DNA from: Caproiciproducens sp. MSJ-32
GTDB taxonomy: Bacteria > Bacillota > Clostridia > Clostridiales > Clostridiaceae
Length of the DNA: 53,733 nt
Assembly (NCBI RefSeq): GCF_018918055.1
Contig: NZ_JAHLPS010000037.1
Coordinates: forward strand, 1-53,733
Reading direction: 5' to 3'
Shown: piece after piece, positions 35,622-45,276 of the stretch
Layout: every line of letters starts with the position of its first letter
Numbering within the stretch: position 1 is the first letter of the stretch
Translations under genes and position numbers: made by a program
The notes under the pieces: generated by a model
Databases searched by the model: none
Told to the model about the DNA's origin: nothing
Seen by the model: the letters and a program-made list of their open reading frames with translations, nothing else

Positions 35622-35704
35622 ACAAACCTCCAAATACTTTTACATCTTTTTCTACAACATAAATATAATAATTTTTATTTTAACATAATTAAATCCTAAA
35701 TAAA

Positions 35705-35733
35705 AATATAAAACATTTTAAGAAATAAATCAA
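35705..35733 (-). promoter_or_regulatory. Putative sigma-A promoter of parE-parC
   Basis: TTGATT (35728-35733) and TATATT (35705-35710) are 17 bases apart on the minus strand, downstream of the glycosyltransferase terminator. Confidence 0.55.
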
Positions 35734-35755
35734 ACATAAGTTCGCTAAGACCCAA

Positions 35756-35787
35756 AATAAAAGTGAGGGGTCACCCTCACTTTTATT
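35756..35787 (-). terminator. Terminator of the glycosyltransferase gene
   Basis: AATAAAAGTGAGGG (35756-35769) pairs perfectly with CCCTCACTTTTATT (35774-35787) around a four-base loop. The upstream arm on the minus strand includes the stop codon of the glycosyltransferase, and a T run follows. Confidence 0.92.
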
Positions 35788-37180
35788 GCATATCAAGAAT
35801 CTCTACATTTCTAATATGTTTAGTTGGATTCCATTCCTTATTATTTTTCTTAATTATACCTTCTAAGGTTATTGGTACCCATGTTAATGTATAGAAGGAA
35901 TATAAAAGAAATCTTATAAAGAACTTTAATTTTTCTTTTCCTAATATAGTAAAGATTGAAATTAAAAATAACAAATTAAATAATAACTCTATTAAAAATA
36001 CCTCTCCTTTGTAATTTAATCTTTTTACTAATATAGGAAGGAAAATTGTACTTATTGCATAAAATGCAAACATTGTAAAGAATCCAATTGATATCTTTCT
36101 ATCTAATTTTAGTATTAATGGTGTCATTAAAAATTGTATTAATGTAATAACCATTATTACTTTATTTCCCAATAAATAGTTCATCATAAATATATCTTCA
36201 CCAATCGGCAAATAACTGCCAGCAAAACTTAATAAAGCTGAAATTGCCATTGCTATAGTGATAAAAGGTTGAATAACATATAATGCACAATCCAAAACGT
36301 ATAATCTTCTCTCTTTAATGCCTTTTTTTACTAACTTGGTGAAATATCTAGAAGCTACATCAGCAAATCCCTGCATCCATCTTCTTCTTTGCACCCAAGA
36401 TTGTTTTAAAGTAAGTGGTTTTTCATCATAAATTATAGCATCATGAGCCCAACCTACTTTTTCTCCGTTTAATATCATCTTGCAGGTAAATTCTAAATCC
36501 TCAGTTAAACATTTAGCTCCCCAGCCATGTTCTTTTAAAAGTCTAGTATCAATAGCAAATCCAGTTCCACCTATTTGATTAGATAATCCTAAATTAGCTC
36601 TTGCTAATTGATACATTCTATTTTGTGTCCAAAAAGCTATAGAATAAGAAGAAGTAATCCAAGAATCATTTGGATTTTTGCTATCAATATATCCTTGTAC
36701 AACTTTATAGCCTTCTTGCATTTTTGAATTTATTTCTTTACACCAATTTCTTGAAACTATATTATCTGCATCAAAAATAGCTACAACATCATATTTTTTT
36801 TGCATTTTAAATAATTTGTTAAACATCCATTCTAAAGCAACGCCCTTACCTTTTTCTACCTTGTTAAATCTCTCATAAACTTTTACTCCATACTGCCTAG
36901 CAACCTTAGCAGTATTATCAGTACAGTTATCAGCTATAACAAAGACATCAAAAAGTTCCCTTGGATAATCTTGATTTAATAAACTCTCTATTAATTTTCC
37001 AATTACAATTTCTTCATTATGAGCTGCAACTATGAGGGCAAACTTATTTTTAGGCATGTAATTCTTTTTTTCTGCTTTCCTATGTAATCCAAAAAAAGAT
37101 AAAATAAAATAATACATCATTATTAAAAAAACAAGAATTTGGAATATACCAGTAACAGAAAAAACTAACTTTTCCATCAT
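35783..37180 (-). CDS. Membrane family 2 glycosyltransferase
   Basis: A processive-type GT2 enzyme of 465 residues. One membrane helix at the N-terminus (about 5-32) is followed by the GT-A domain with VAAHNEEIVIGKLI, VIADNCTDNTAKVA, the metal-binding AIFDADNIVS, and the acceptor motif QRRRWMQGF; four or five membrane helices follow. This layout fits enzymes that polymerise and extrude a polysaccharide, or build a glycolipid, but the sugar cannot be named. The ATG at 37180 is chosen because AGGAG lies nearby; the frame is open further upstream without such a site. No polysaccharide operon surrounds it. Confidence 0.85.
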   Translation of the reverse strand: MMEKLVFSVTGIFQILVFLIMMYYFILSFFGLHRKAEKKNYMPKNKFALIVAAHNEEIVIGKLIESLLNQDYPRELFDVFVIADNCTDNTAKVARQYGVKVYERFNKVEKGKGVALEWMFNKLFKMQKKYDVVAIFDADNIVSRNWCKEINSKMQEGYKVVQGYIDSKNPNDSWITSSYSIAFWTQNRMYQLARANLGLSNQIGGTGFAIDTRLLKEHGWGAKCLTEDLEFTCKMILNGEKVGWAHDAIIYDEKPLTLKQSWVQRRRWMQGFADVASRYFTKLVKKGIKERRLYVLDCALYVIQPFITIAMAISALLSFAGSYLPIGEDIFMMNYLLGNKVIMVITLIQFLMTPLILKLDRKISIGFFTMFAFYAISTIFLPILVKRLNYKGEVFLIELLFNLLFLISIFTILGKEKLKFFIRFLLYSFYTLTWVPITLEGIIKKNNKEWNPTKHIRNVEILDMQ

Positions 37181-37368
37181 ATCAACTCCTATATAAAATG
37201 CGAAATTTGCTTTAAACAAATTTACTTCACACCTTTATCTAATATATTCCTATATCTATAAAAAATCAAGTATATAAATCTTAATTTTTGCTTAATTATC
37301 TCTTAATAAATTAGAAGATTTTGACATAATGGAAAAGTTTATTATTAAAAAGTTTTATCATTTAAAAT

Positions 37369-38727
<1,359 letters not shown>

Positions 38728-38795
38728 CTATTTATTAGATTTGCTCATTATAGGATTTTTAAGCCAGCAATGAACCAAATTAATAATTTATCAAC

Positions 38796-38825
38796 ATTAT
38801 ATATCTCAAAGTATATTTTTGTAAA
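38796..38825 (-). promoter_or_regulatory. Putative sigma-A promoter of gdhA
   Basis: TTTACA (38820-38825) and TATAAT (38796-38801) are 18 bases apart on the minus strand, between the rhomboid gene and gdhA. Confidence 0.55.
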
Positions 38826-38881
38826 TATTTTTTATTTTTTTAGTATTTAATTACTTTAAACCCAATATAATTAATAAATTA

Positions 38882-39838
38882 TTAATTTTTAAATAATATT
38901 AAGGATATTATAAATCCAAATATAAGTCCCCCCATGTGAGCAAAATTATCAATATTTGAAATAGTAATTCCTATTATTATATTTAAAATTATAGTTTCAA
39001 TTATGTTTTTAATATAAGCTCTGCCTATCTTCTTTCTGTTTTTTAGCCCAAAGGCAAGCATGGCTCCCAATAGTCCAAAAATTGCTCCTGAAGCTCCAAC
39101 AGATATACCCTCAGAAAATATATAACTAAAAACGGAAGCCCCTAATAAGGAGAAAATATAAATAAAAATATATTTCTTAGTCCCATACACCTCTTCAACT
39201 TCTTTACCAATAATATTTAAGGCACTCATATTAAAAAATAAATGCATTATACCTCCATGTAAAAAACCTGCTGTAATAAGCCTATAAAATTCTCCATTTT
39301 CTATTAAAATATTATATTTAGCTCCCATTTCAACTAAAGTATAAATGTCTATACTAAAAAAATTTCTAGAATTTATTACTTCTAATAAATATATAAGAAT
39401 ATTTATTAGCATAATACTATAAGTAATTTTATATTTTTTTAAATCTAAGCTTCTTTTAGGCATATTTTTATTAGCAATTAAATTTATTATTGATACATAA
39501 GGTTTTGTTCCTTCCCCAAAATAAAGTATATTATTACTTTCTAAAGAGAAAATAAGTTTATTATAATCAGTTTCAATAAAATTTAATTCCCTTTTTTTAG
39601 TCAATACAATATTATTTAAAATAAAAGGTTTATTTAAACTTTTTGATAAAAAATCATAGCATTCATAATAACTTGTTAGGTCTTCCTCTTGAGTAACTAT
39701 TACAGCAGTATAATTTTCACCAAGATCAAGTACTGCTAGCCATTTATTTGTATTTAAACTATAGCTATAATAATCCTTAATAAAAAAATGTAATTCCTTT
39801 GTTAAAATATTGAAAAAATCCCTTTCAAACTGCTCCAA
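38882..39838 (-). CDS. Rhomboid family intramembrane serine protease
   Basis: A 318-residue protein with a soluble N-terminal domain of about 130 residues and then six or so membrane helices. The catalytic Ser is in SVGASGAIFGLLGA (near residue 247) and the His in DNFAHMGGLIFGF (near 298); the loop-1 motif GGIMHLFFNMSALNIIG is also present. It should cleave membrane proteins within the bilayer; the substrate is unknown. The neighbours pepF and gdhA give no hint. Confidence 0.92.
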   Translation of the reverse strand: MEQFERDFFNILTKELHFFIKDYYSYSLNTNKWLAVLDLGENYTAVIVTQEEDLTSYYECYDFLSKSLNKPFILNNIVLTKKRELNFIETDYNKLIFSLESNNILYFGEGTKPYVSIINLIANKNMPKRSLDLKKYKITYSIMLINILIYLLEVINSRNFFSIDIYTLVEMGAKYNILIENGEFYRLITAGFLHGGIMHLFFNMSALNIIGKEVEEVYGTKKYIFIYIFSLLGASVFSYIFSEGISVGASGAIFGLLGAMLAFGLKNRKKIGRAYIKNIIETIILNIIIGITISNIDNFAHMGGLIFGFIISLILFKN

Positions 39839-39856
39839 AAAAACACCCCACCTTTC

Positions 39857-39915
39857 AGTTTGGAGTGTGGAGTGTTGAGTTTAACTCCAAACTCCACGCT
39901 AATCTACACTCCGCA
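39857..39915. repeat. Short inverted and tandem repeat related to the recJ-murG repeat
   Basis: Words GGAGTGTGGAGTGTTGAGTT and, in the opposite sense, AACTCCAAACTCCACGCT and CTACACTCCGCACTAG occur here. AGTTTGGAGT (39857-39866) pairs with ACTCCAAACT (39884-39893). The same CTCCACAC-type words fill the recJ-murG gap. Confidence 0.75.
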
Positions 39916-39940
39916 CTAGTTTAAAGTTTCTATAAAAATT

Positions 39941-39972
39941 GGGACTTTCTAAATGTATTTCTTAGAAGTCCC
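39941..39972 (-). terminator. Terminator of pepF
   Basis: GGGACTTTCTAA (39941-39952) and TTAGAAGTCCC (39962-39972) pair with one bulge; ATTTTTATA follows on the minus strand. It lies 10 bases after the pepF stop. Confidence 0.75.
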
Positions 39973-39981
39973 TTAAATTTC

Positions 39982-41784
39982 TTATTGAATTTCTTTTTCT
40001 AGCATATCCAATAATTCATTAAATCTTGAAATTGTAGCCTCTAACGGCTTTGAAGTTGTCATATCCACCCCTGCTTTTTTAAGTATTTCTATTGGATAAT
40101 CACTTCCGCCACTCTTTAAGAAACCAATATACTTAGATACTGCATCTTTTTCCTTATCTAAAATTGATTTTGCAAAGGCAGATGCTGCTGCATATCCAGT
40201 AGCATATTGATATACATAGAAATCAGAATAGAAATGAGGTATTCTTGCCCATTCACTATCTATTTCTTCATCAACTACCATAGATGGTCCAAAATATTTA
40301 ACATTTAAGTCATGCCAAGCTTTATTATAATCACTTGCAGTTAATGATTCTCCTTTTTCCATACTTTCATGAGTAAATAATTCAAATTCTGCAAACATCA
40401 ATTGTCTAAATACTGTAGTTCTAATTTGTTCTAGTTCTTGATTTATTAAGAATAGCTTTTTCTTTTTATCCTCTTCCTTATTTATTAAATGATGAATTAA
40501 TAAAGCCTCATTTGTTGTTGAGGCAACTTCTGCGCAGAACAAGGTATATCCAGCATAAATATATGGCTGCTCTTTTCTAGAATAATAAGAGTGGATTGAG
40601 TGCCCCATTTCATGAGCTAAGGTTGATACATCATTTAATGTATAATTATAATTTAAAAGTACATATGGCATGGTATTATACCCCCCCCAGGAATAAGCGC
40701 CGCCTCTTTTTCCTTTATTTTGGTATATGTCTATCCAACCATTATTTATTCCCTCTTTAAATATATTTAAATATTCTTCTCCAAGGGGAGCTAAACCTTC
40801 TAGAATTATATTTACAGCATCATCAAATTCTATATGCTCCTTTGGCATTTCAATAACAGGTACATATAAATCATACATATGAATTTCATCTAGGCCTAAA
40901 AGCTTCTTTTTTAAATCTACATATCTATGAAGAGATTTAATATTTTCATTAATAGTTTTTATAGAATTTGTATATACTTCAACAGGAATTTCGTTAGGTT
41001 TCAATGACGCTTCTAAAGCCGAGTTATATTTTCTTATTTTAGCGCTAAAATTAAAGTTTTTTATTGAACTTGTTAATGAAGTAGCTAAAGTATTTTCTAG
41101 CTTCTTATATTCTCCAAATAAAGCTTTAAAGGCGTCCTTTCTTACTCTTCTATCCTTGCTTTTAATGAAAGTAGAATAATTTGCTTCAGTTAATTCTACC
41201 TTTTCTCCCTCTTCATCAACTATAGTTGGAAATTTCATATCTGCATTAGTTAACATATTATATATTGTACTTGGTGCATCAAGACAATCTGAAACTTTTG
41301 CTAAAAGCTCCTCCTCTTTTTTACTTAATACATGAGGCTTTTCTTTTAAGATATCCTTAAACATAAATTCATACATTTTAAATTCTTCATTATTATTAAT
41401 AATACTTTCAATATATCCATCTTCAAAGGATAAAATTTCTGGTACAAAATAGGATGTATAAGATGAAAATTCTGCTAAATATGCATCTATTCTATTCATC
41501 ATTGCTTGGTATTTTGTATTTGAAGTATCCTCATCACTTTTTAAATGGGCATAAATATATACATTTTCTACTTTTATGCCAAGTTCTTCACTCTTTTTTA
41601 AATATTCAAGCAGACGCTTCTCATCTTTTAATTTCCCTTCAAAGCTTTTTAGTATTGGTGCTTCTTCCTTTACTTCTTTAAAAGCCTTTTCCCAGGCTTC
41701 ATCATCTGGAAAAATTTTATTTACTTTCCACTTAAATTTTTCATCTATTTCTTCTCTGCTTTTAAGCTTTTTTATATCACTCAT
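39982..41784 (-). CDS. pepF: Oligoendopeptidase F
   Basis: An M3B zinc metallopeptidase of 600 residues that hydrolyses short peptides in the cytoplasm. The zinc motif is TLAHEMGHSIHSYYS (HExxH near residue 391), with the third ligand Glu in the following FCAEVASTTNEALL. No signal peptide. It is full length for the family and follows the small hypothetical gene by 30 bases. Confidence 0.95.
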   Translation of the reverse strand: MSDIKKLKSREEIDEKFKWKVNKIFPDDEAWEKAFKEVKEEAPILKSFEGKLKDEKRLLEYLKKSEELGIKVENVYIYAHLKSDEDTSNTKYQAMMNRIDAYLAEFSSYTSYFVPEILSFEDGYIESIINNNEEFKMYEFMFKDILKEKPHVLSKKEEELLAKVSDCLDAPSTIYNMLTNADMKFPTIVDEEGEKVELTEANYSTFIKSKDRRVRKDAFKALFGEYKKLENTLATSLTSSIKNFNFSAKIRKYNSALEASLKPNEIPVEVYTNSIKTINENIKSLHRYVDLKKKLLGLDEIHMYDLYVPVIEMPKEHIEFDDAVNIILEGLAPLGEEYLNIFKEGINNGWIDIYQNKGKRGGAYSWGGYNTMPYVLLNYNYTLNDVSTLAHEMGHSIHSYYSRKEQPYIYAGYTLFCAEVASTTNEALLIHHLINKEEDKKKKLFLINQELEQIRTTVFRQLMFAEFELFTHESMEKGESLTASDYNKAWHDLNVKYFGPSMVVDEEIDSEWARIPHFYSDFYVYQYATGYAAASAFAKSILDKEKDAVSKYIGFLKSGGSDYPIEILKKAGVDMTTSKPLEATISRFNELLDMLEKEIQ

Positions 41785-41814
41785 AATATTGCCTAAATAC
41801 TTAGGCCCTCCCTT

Positions 41815-42213
41815 CTACATATATTCTTCTTCTTTGCCCTTAATATCATTAAAGACCTTTTCCATAGTTAAATCAATTAAACCTAAAGCTTTTTCTATTT
41901 TTTCCTTCATAATATTATAATCCTCAACATAGTTAAATTTTATTAAAAATGTTGGATTATATTCATCTAAGACATCTTCTATTTCAAAATCATTTTCTTT
42001 AAAAATATCATAATTAAAAAGATCGTATATAGCAGAGTATTCCCATTCTTCAACATCTTTATTTGTATCAAAGTATAAATTTACAATTCCATTTAAAACA
42101 AAAAATTTTTTTACATATTCAGCCCCTTCTGAGACTTGAAAACTTCCTAATTCTTTTGTTATGAATCCTGTTTCATTATCCTTTTCCATTAATACTAAAC
42201 TTGAAAAATCCAT
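41815..42213 (-). CDS. Conserved clostridial hypothetical protein
   Basis: A 132-residue acidic protein starting MDFSSLVLMEKDNETGFITK, with alternating beta strands (FVLNGIVNLYFDT and PTFLIKFNYV) and an amphipathic C-terminal helix with EKIEKALGLIDLTMEKVF. No signal peptide, membrane segment or recognisable catalytic motif. I recall similar proteins being annotated only as domain-of-unknown-function in clostridia. It lies 30 bases upstream of pepF, probably in the same transcript. Confidence 0.7.
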   Translation of the reverse strand: MDFSSLVLMEKDNETGFITKELGSFQVSEGAEYVKKFFVLNGIVNLYFDTNKDVEEWEYSAIYDLFNYDIFKENDFEIEDVLDEYNPTFLIKFNYVEDYNIMKEKIEKALGLIDLTMEKVFNDIKGKEEEYM

Positions 42214-42547
42214 ATTTCTTCCTCCAATATACTTACTTTAGTTTTTCAACTTATCTATATTATATGTTTTATTCAGAATATAAATCAACCTATAAAAGTG
42301 CATAGAACTTATATTTAATGCATAGTTCACAAGTTTAATATTAAAAATTTTCTAAATTTAAAAAACTAGGAAATAATTTCATTCTAAGCTGTGAATTATG
42401 CACTATAATCAAAAAAATTGCTTTTCAATATCTAAATATGGCAATACTATTGATAATAAAATAAAGTGTATATTATAAAGTTATTCTTGCAAGTCATTTG
42501 CATTTTCATATATAATAGTAAAAGAAATTTTAGGAGATGATTATTAA
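42214..42547. other. 334-base divergent promoter region before znuC
   Basis: The gap separates two divergent units. On the plus strand TTGCAA and TATAAT, 18 bases apart, precede znuC by about 30 bases. A 12-base imperfect inverted repeat (42319-42330 with 42391-42402) lies in the middle. A Zur-type palindrome was looked for and no clear one was seen. No further gene is apparent. Confidence 0.5.
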
Positions 42548-43219
42548 ATGATTAATATAAAAAACCTGAGTTTTTCATATTCTAATAAACCACCATATAT
42601 TTTAAATAATATAAATCTTACCATTCCTGATGGTGCTTACTTATCTATTGTTGGTGAAAATGGAAGCTGTAAAACTACACTTATAAAATTAATTTTAGGA
42701 ATTTTAAAACCTAATTTAGGTTCTATTGAGATAAATTCAAATAAAATTGGCTATGTACCTCAAAGACTCGATTCTTTTAATTCTCAATTCCCGATAACAG
42801 TTAAGGAAGTCTTATCATGCCATAAAAAATCCTTAAAAAATAAAGATATCAATATTTTAGAGATGCTTAAAATTGTTAATATGCAGGAATATAAAAATCA
42901 ACTATTAGGAATGTTATCAGGCGGGCAACAGCAAAGAGTATTAATCGCCAGGGCTTTAATGGGCAACCCTGATATAATAATTTTAGATGAGCCTTCTACA
43001 GGAGTTGATGAAGTAAATCAAAAAGAAATTTATAGTATATTAAAAAGACTAAATAAGGAAAACAAAAAAACTATTATTTCTATTGAACATAATATTAATA
43101 TTGCTTTAGAAAATTCAACTCACATATTAAGAATAGATAATGGGAAATTAAAGCTTTTTACTGTTGATGAATATAAAAAATTTAGAAATAATAATTTAGA
43201 CTTAGATAATGTTATTTAA
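42548..43219 (+). CDS. znuC: Zinc/manganese-type ABC transporter ATPase
   Basis: ATP-binding subunit of a cluster-9 type metal importer, 223 residues. It has the signature LSGGQQQRVLIARAL, Walker B IIILDEPSTGVD, and the H-loop SIEHNI. The Walker A reads GENGSCKTT, with Cys41 replacing the usual Gly right before the lysine, which is uncommon. The gene pairs with znuB, 27 bases downstream; no substrate-binding protein gene is in the window. AGGAG lies about ten bases before the ATG. Metal specificity (Zn or Mn) is inferred from family and the nearby Fur-type gene. Confidence 0.9.
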   Translation: MINIKNLSFSYSNKPPYILNNINLTIPDGAYLSIVGENGSCKTTLIKLILGILKPNLGSIEINSNKIGYVPQRLDSFNSQFPITVKEVLSCHKKSLKNKDINILEMLKIVNMQEYKNQLLGMLSGGQQQRVLIARALMGNPDIIILDEPSTGVDEVNQKEIYSILKRLNKENKKTIISIEHNINIALENSTHILRIDNGKLKLFTVDEYKKFRNNNLDLDNVI

Positions 43220-43246
43220 TTTCTTTGTCTTGGAAAGGTAGATTTT

Positions 43247-44041
43247 ATGTTTCAATTAGATTTTATGCAAAATGCATTTATTGCAGGACTAATTATTTCA
43301 ATACTTTGTCCTTTTATAGGACTTTTTTTGGTCCTTAGAAGATATTCTACTATAGGTGATACCCTATCCCACTCTTCCTTTGCAGGTGTAGCAATAGGTC
43401 TTGTTATAGGAATCAACCCTATATTATCAGCCTTTTTATTTACTACAATTTGTGCCATTATCATTGAATTTCTTAGGGGCTACTATAAAAAATATGCAGA
43501 ACTTGTTATGTCCATAGTATTAACTTTAAGTCTAGGAATAGCAATTCTTTTAATAAGCAGCGGTAAAGCATCTACTAAAGTTAACTCTTATTTATTCGGA
43601 AGCATTTTAACAGTTTCCAGTGAGGATATAAAATTAATTCTTATTGTTGGTCTTATAAGCTTATTTGTTTTAATATTCTTATATAATAAACTACTTTATA
43701 TAACTTTTGACGAAGAAGGTGCTAAGACTACAAATATAAATGTAAGATTGATAAATTATGTATTCACTATTTTAGTAGGTGCAACAATTTCTATGTCTAT
43801 AAGAGTTATGGGATTATTAGTTATTTCCTCAATTATGATAGTTCCTGTTGCCACCGCAATGCAATTAAAAAAAGGTTTTAAATCAACTTTAATATATTCT
43901 ATTCTTTTCGGGATGATAGATATACTTTTAGGATTAAGCTTATCTTATTATATAGATAGTGCTCCTGGTGGTACTATTGCTATTACATCAATTATAACCT
44001 TATGCATGGTTATAATAATAAATAAATTTTTGAATAAATAA
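43247..44041 (+). CDS. znuB: Zinc/manganese-type ABC transporter permease
   Basis: A 264-residue integral membrane permease of the ZnuB/MntB family with seven to nine helices. It has AFIAGLIISILCPFIGLFLV, GDTLSHSSFAGVAIGL and MRVMGLLVISSIM-like segments (IRVMGLLVISSIMIV) typical of the family. It forms the membrane channel for the znuC ATPase. The pair lacks a lipoprotein solute-binding partner here, so that must be encoded elsewhere. Confidence 0.93.
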   Translation: MFQLDFMQNAFIAGLIISILCPFIGLFLVLRRYSTIGDTLSHSSFAGVAIGLVIGINPILSAFLFTTICAIIIEFLRGYYKKYAELVMSIVLTLSLGIAILLISSGKASTKVNSYLFGSILTVSSEDIKLILIVGLISLFVLIFLYNKLLYITFDEEGAKTTNINVRLINYVFTILVGATISMSIRVMGLLVISSIMIVPVATAMQLKKGFKSTLIYSILFGMIDILLGLSLSYYIDSAPGGTIAITSIITLCMVIIINKFLNK

Positions 44042-44070
44042 AAAATTCAAGATTACACTCTTGAATTTTT
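44041..44070. terminator. Bidirectional terminator between znuB and the Fur-family gene
   Basis: AAAAATTCAAGA and TCTTGAATTTTT form a hairpin flanked by A and T tracts on both strands. It lies 0-30 bases after znuB, and its arm overlaps the last codons of the convergent Fur-family gene, whose stop is in the loop. Confidence 0.88.
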
Positions 44071-44475
44071 TTTATTTTTGCATTCATTACAAACACCCTT
44101 AAGTTCAAGTTTATGCTCTGTTAAACTAAAGCCTGCCTGAGCTTTAATAATTTCCTCTATTTCTTCCATAGGACATTGAATTTCCACACTTTTATTACAT
44201 AAATCACATTTTAATAGATGTTTATGTCCTTCCTTTTTTAAAATATAAAGGGCTGGACCATCTATATTTATTTTTTTTATTATTTCCTTTTCTTCAAATA
44301 ATTCTAAAGTTCTATAAATAGTGCTAAGATTTAAGTTTTCATATTGTTTTTTACATAAATCATATATATTTTCTGCAGAAAGACCTTTATTTGAAGATTT
44401 TAATATATTTAAAATTGCAATTCTTCCGCTTGTTATTCTTATATTATTATCTTTTAAATACCTTTCCCAGCTCAT
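44053..44475 (-). CDS. Fur-family metal regulator (Zur or Fur/PerR type)
   Basis: A 140-residue winged-helix repressor. The DNA-binding part has RITSGRIAILNIL and NLSTIYRTLELFEEKEII; the dimerisation part has HKHLLKCDLCNKSVEIQCP and a C-terminal CNECKN, giving two CxxC pairs for structural zinc. Its position facing znuC-znuB favours a zinc-sensing Zur role, but Fur and PerR share these motifs. The C-terminus overlaps the terminator hairpin. Confidence 0.85.
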   Translation of the reverse strand: MSWERYLKDNNIRITSGRIAILNILKSSNKGLSAENIYDLCKKQYENLNLSTIYRTLELFEEKEIIKKINIDGPALYILKKEGHKHLLKCDLCNKSVEIQCPMEEIEEIIKAQAGFSLTEHKLELKGVCNECKNKKNSRV

Positions 44476-44529
44476 ATTTTTCTCCTAACGTAATTTAATA
44501 ATTTTATTATATCACTAAAATTAAATATA

Positions 44530-45090
44530 TTAAACACCGAAAACTATCATCTTTATTCCTAGACCAATAAGAATAATTCCCCCTAATATATCCGAATATT
44601 TATTAACAAAATCTATTTTTCTTATATACTTACAGCTAATGAAACCAACTAAACAAATTAATAATGCTACTAAGCCTACTATTAAAGCATACAAAAAAAT
44701 AATAATTATTTTTACTGAATAAAGACTTGTAAAACCAACTACCAATGCATCTATACTCACAGAAATACCTAAAATTATATACATTGCTTTTTTAATTAGC
44801 AGTTCATCATCAGTATCATCCTTTTTAAAAGTAGCTATTATCATTATTATCCCTAACAAAAATACAGTGATTCCACCTAATATATCCGGAATTGTTACTA
44901 TATATTTATTAAATATCCTGCCTTGAATTCCCCCTAATAATATAAATAAGAATTGAAAAAAAGAAAATGATAATATGAAAGCTATTTTACTCTTTCTCTT
45001 TAACCTTGGATTTATGCCAAGACTAATTGTTAAACCAAAAGCATCCATTCCTAATGCTATAGCAACTAAAAAGATATCTTTTAAACTCAT
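44530..45090 (-). CDS. mntP: Manganese efflux pump MntP
   Basis: A 186-residue membrane protein with six predicted helices in two repeats. The conserved acidic motifs are ALGMDAFGLTISLG in helix 1 and GISVSIDALVVGFTSL in the middle, as in MntP. It exports Mn(II) and prevents manganese toxicity. The gene lies upstream of the Fur-family gene (54-base gap), so both metal genes may share a transcript. No yybP-ykoY riboswitch was seen in the 186-base region before it. Confidence 0.88.
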   Translation of the reverse strand: MSLKDIFLVAIALGMDAFGLTISLGINPRLKRKSKIAFILSFSFFQFLFILLGGIQGRIFNKYIVTIPDILGGITVFLLGIIMIIATFKKDDTDDELLIKKAMYIILGISVSIDALVVGFTSLYSVKIIIIFLYALIVGLVALLICLVGFISCKYIRKIDFVNKYSDILGGIILIGLGIKMIVFGV

Positions 45091-45276
45091 CTTTCCCTCC
45101 TGCTTTTCATGTATCCCTTTCTTTACTATTTTATTAATTAGTACAATATTTATGATGATTTTTTTTGCAAAAAAAACTTTTATTTCGACATAAATTGTTG
45201 TATATTATTATATAGCGTATATAAATTGTAAAAAGTATATCACATTTACTATTTTTAATAAAAGGAGAGTATAATA

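Noticed and set aside
42214-42547. Zur box before znuC
   Set aside because: No palindrome of the Firmicutes Zur type (TCGTAAT-like halves) was found by eye.
45091-45276. A yybP-ykoY manganese riboswitch before mntP
   Set aside because: The region is too AT-rich and lacks the conserved loops of that riboswitch.
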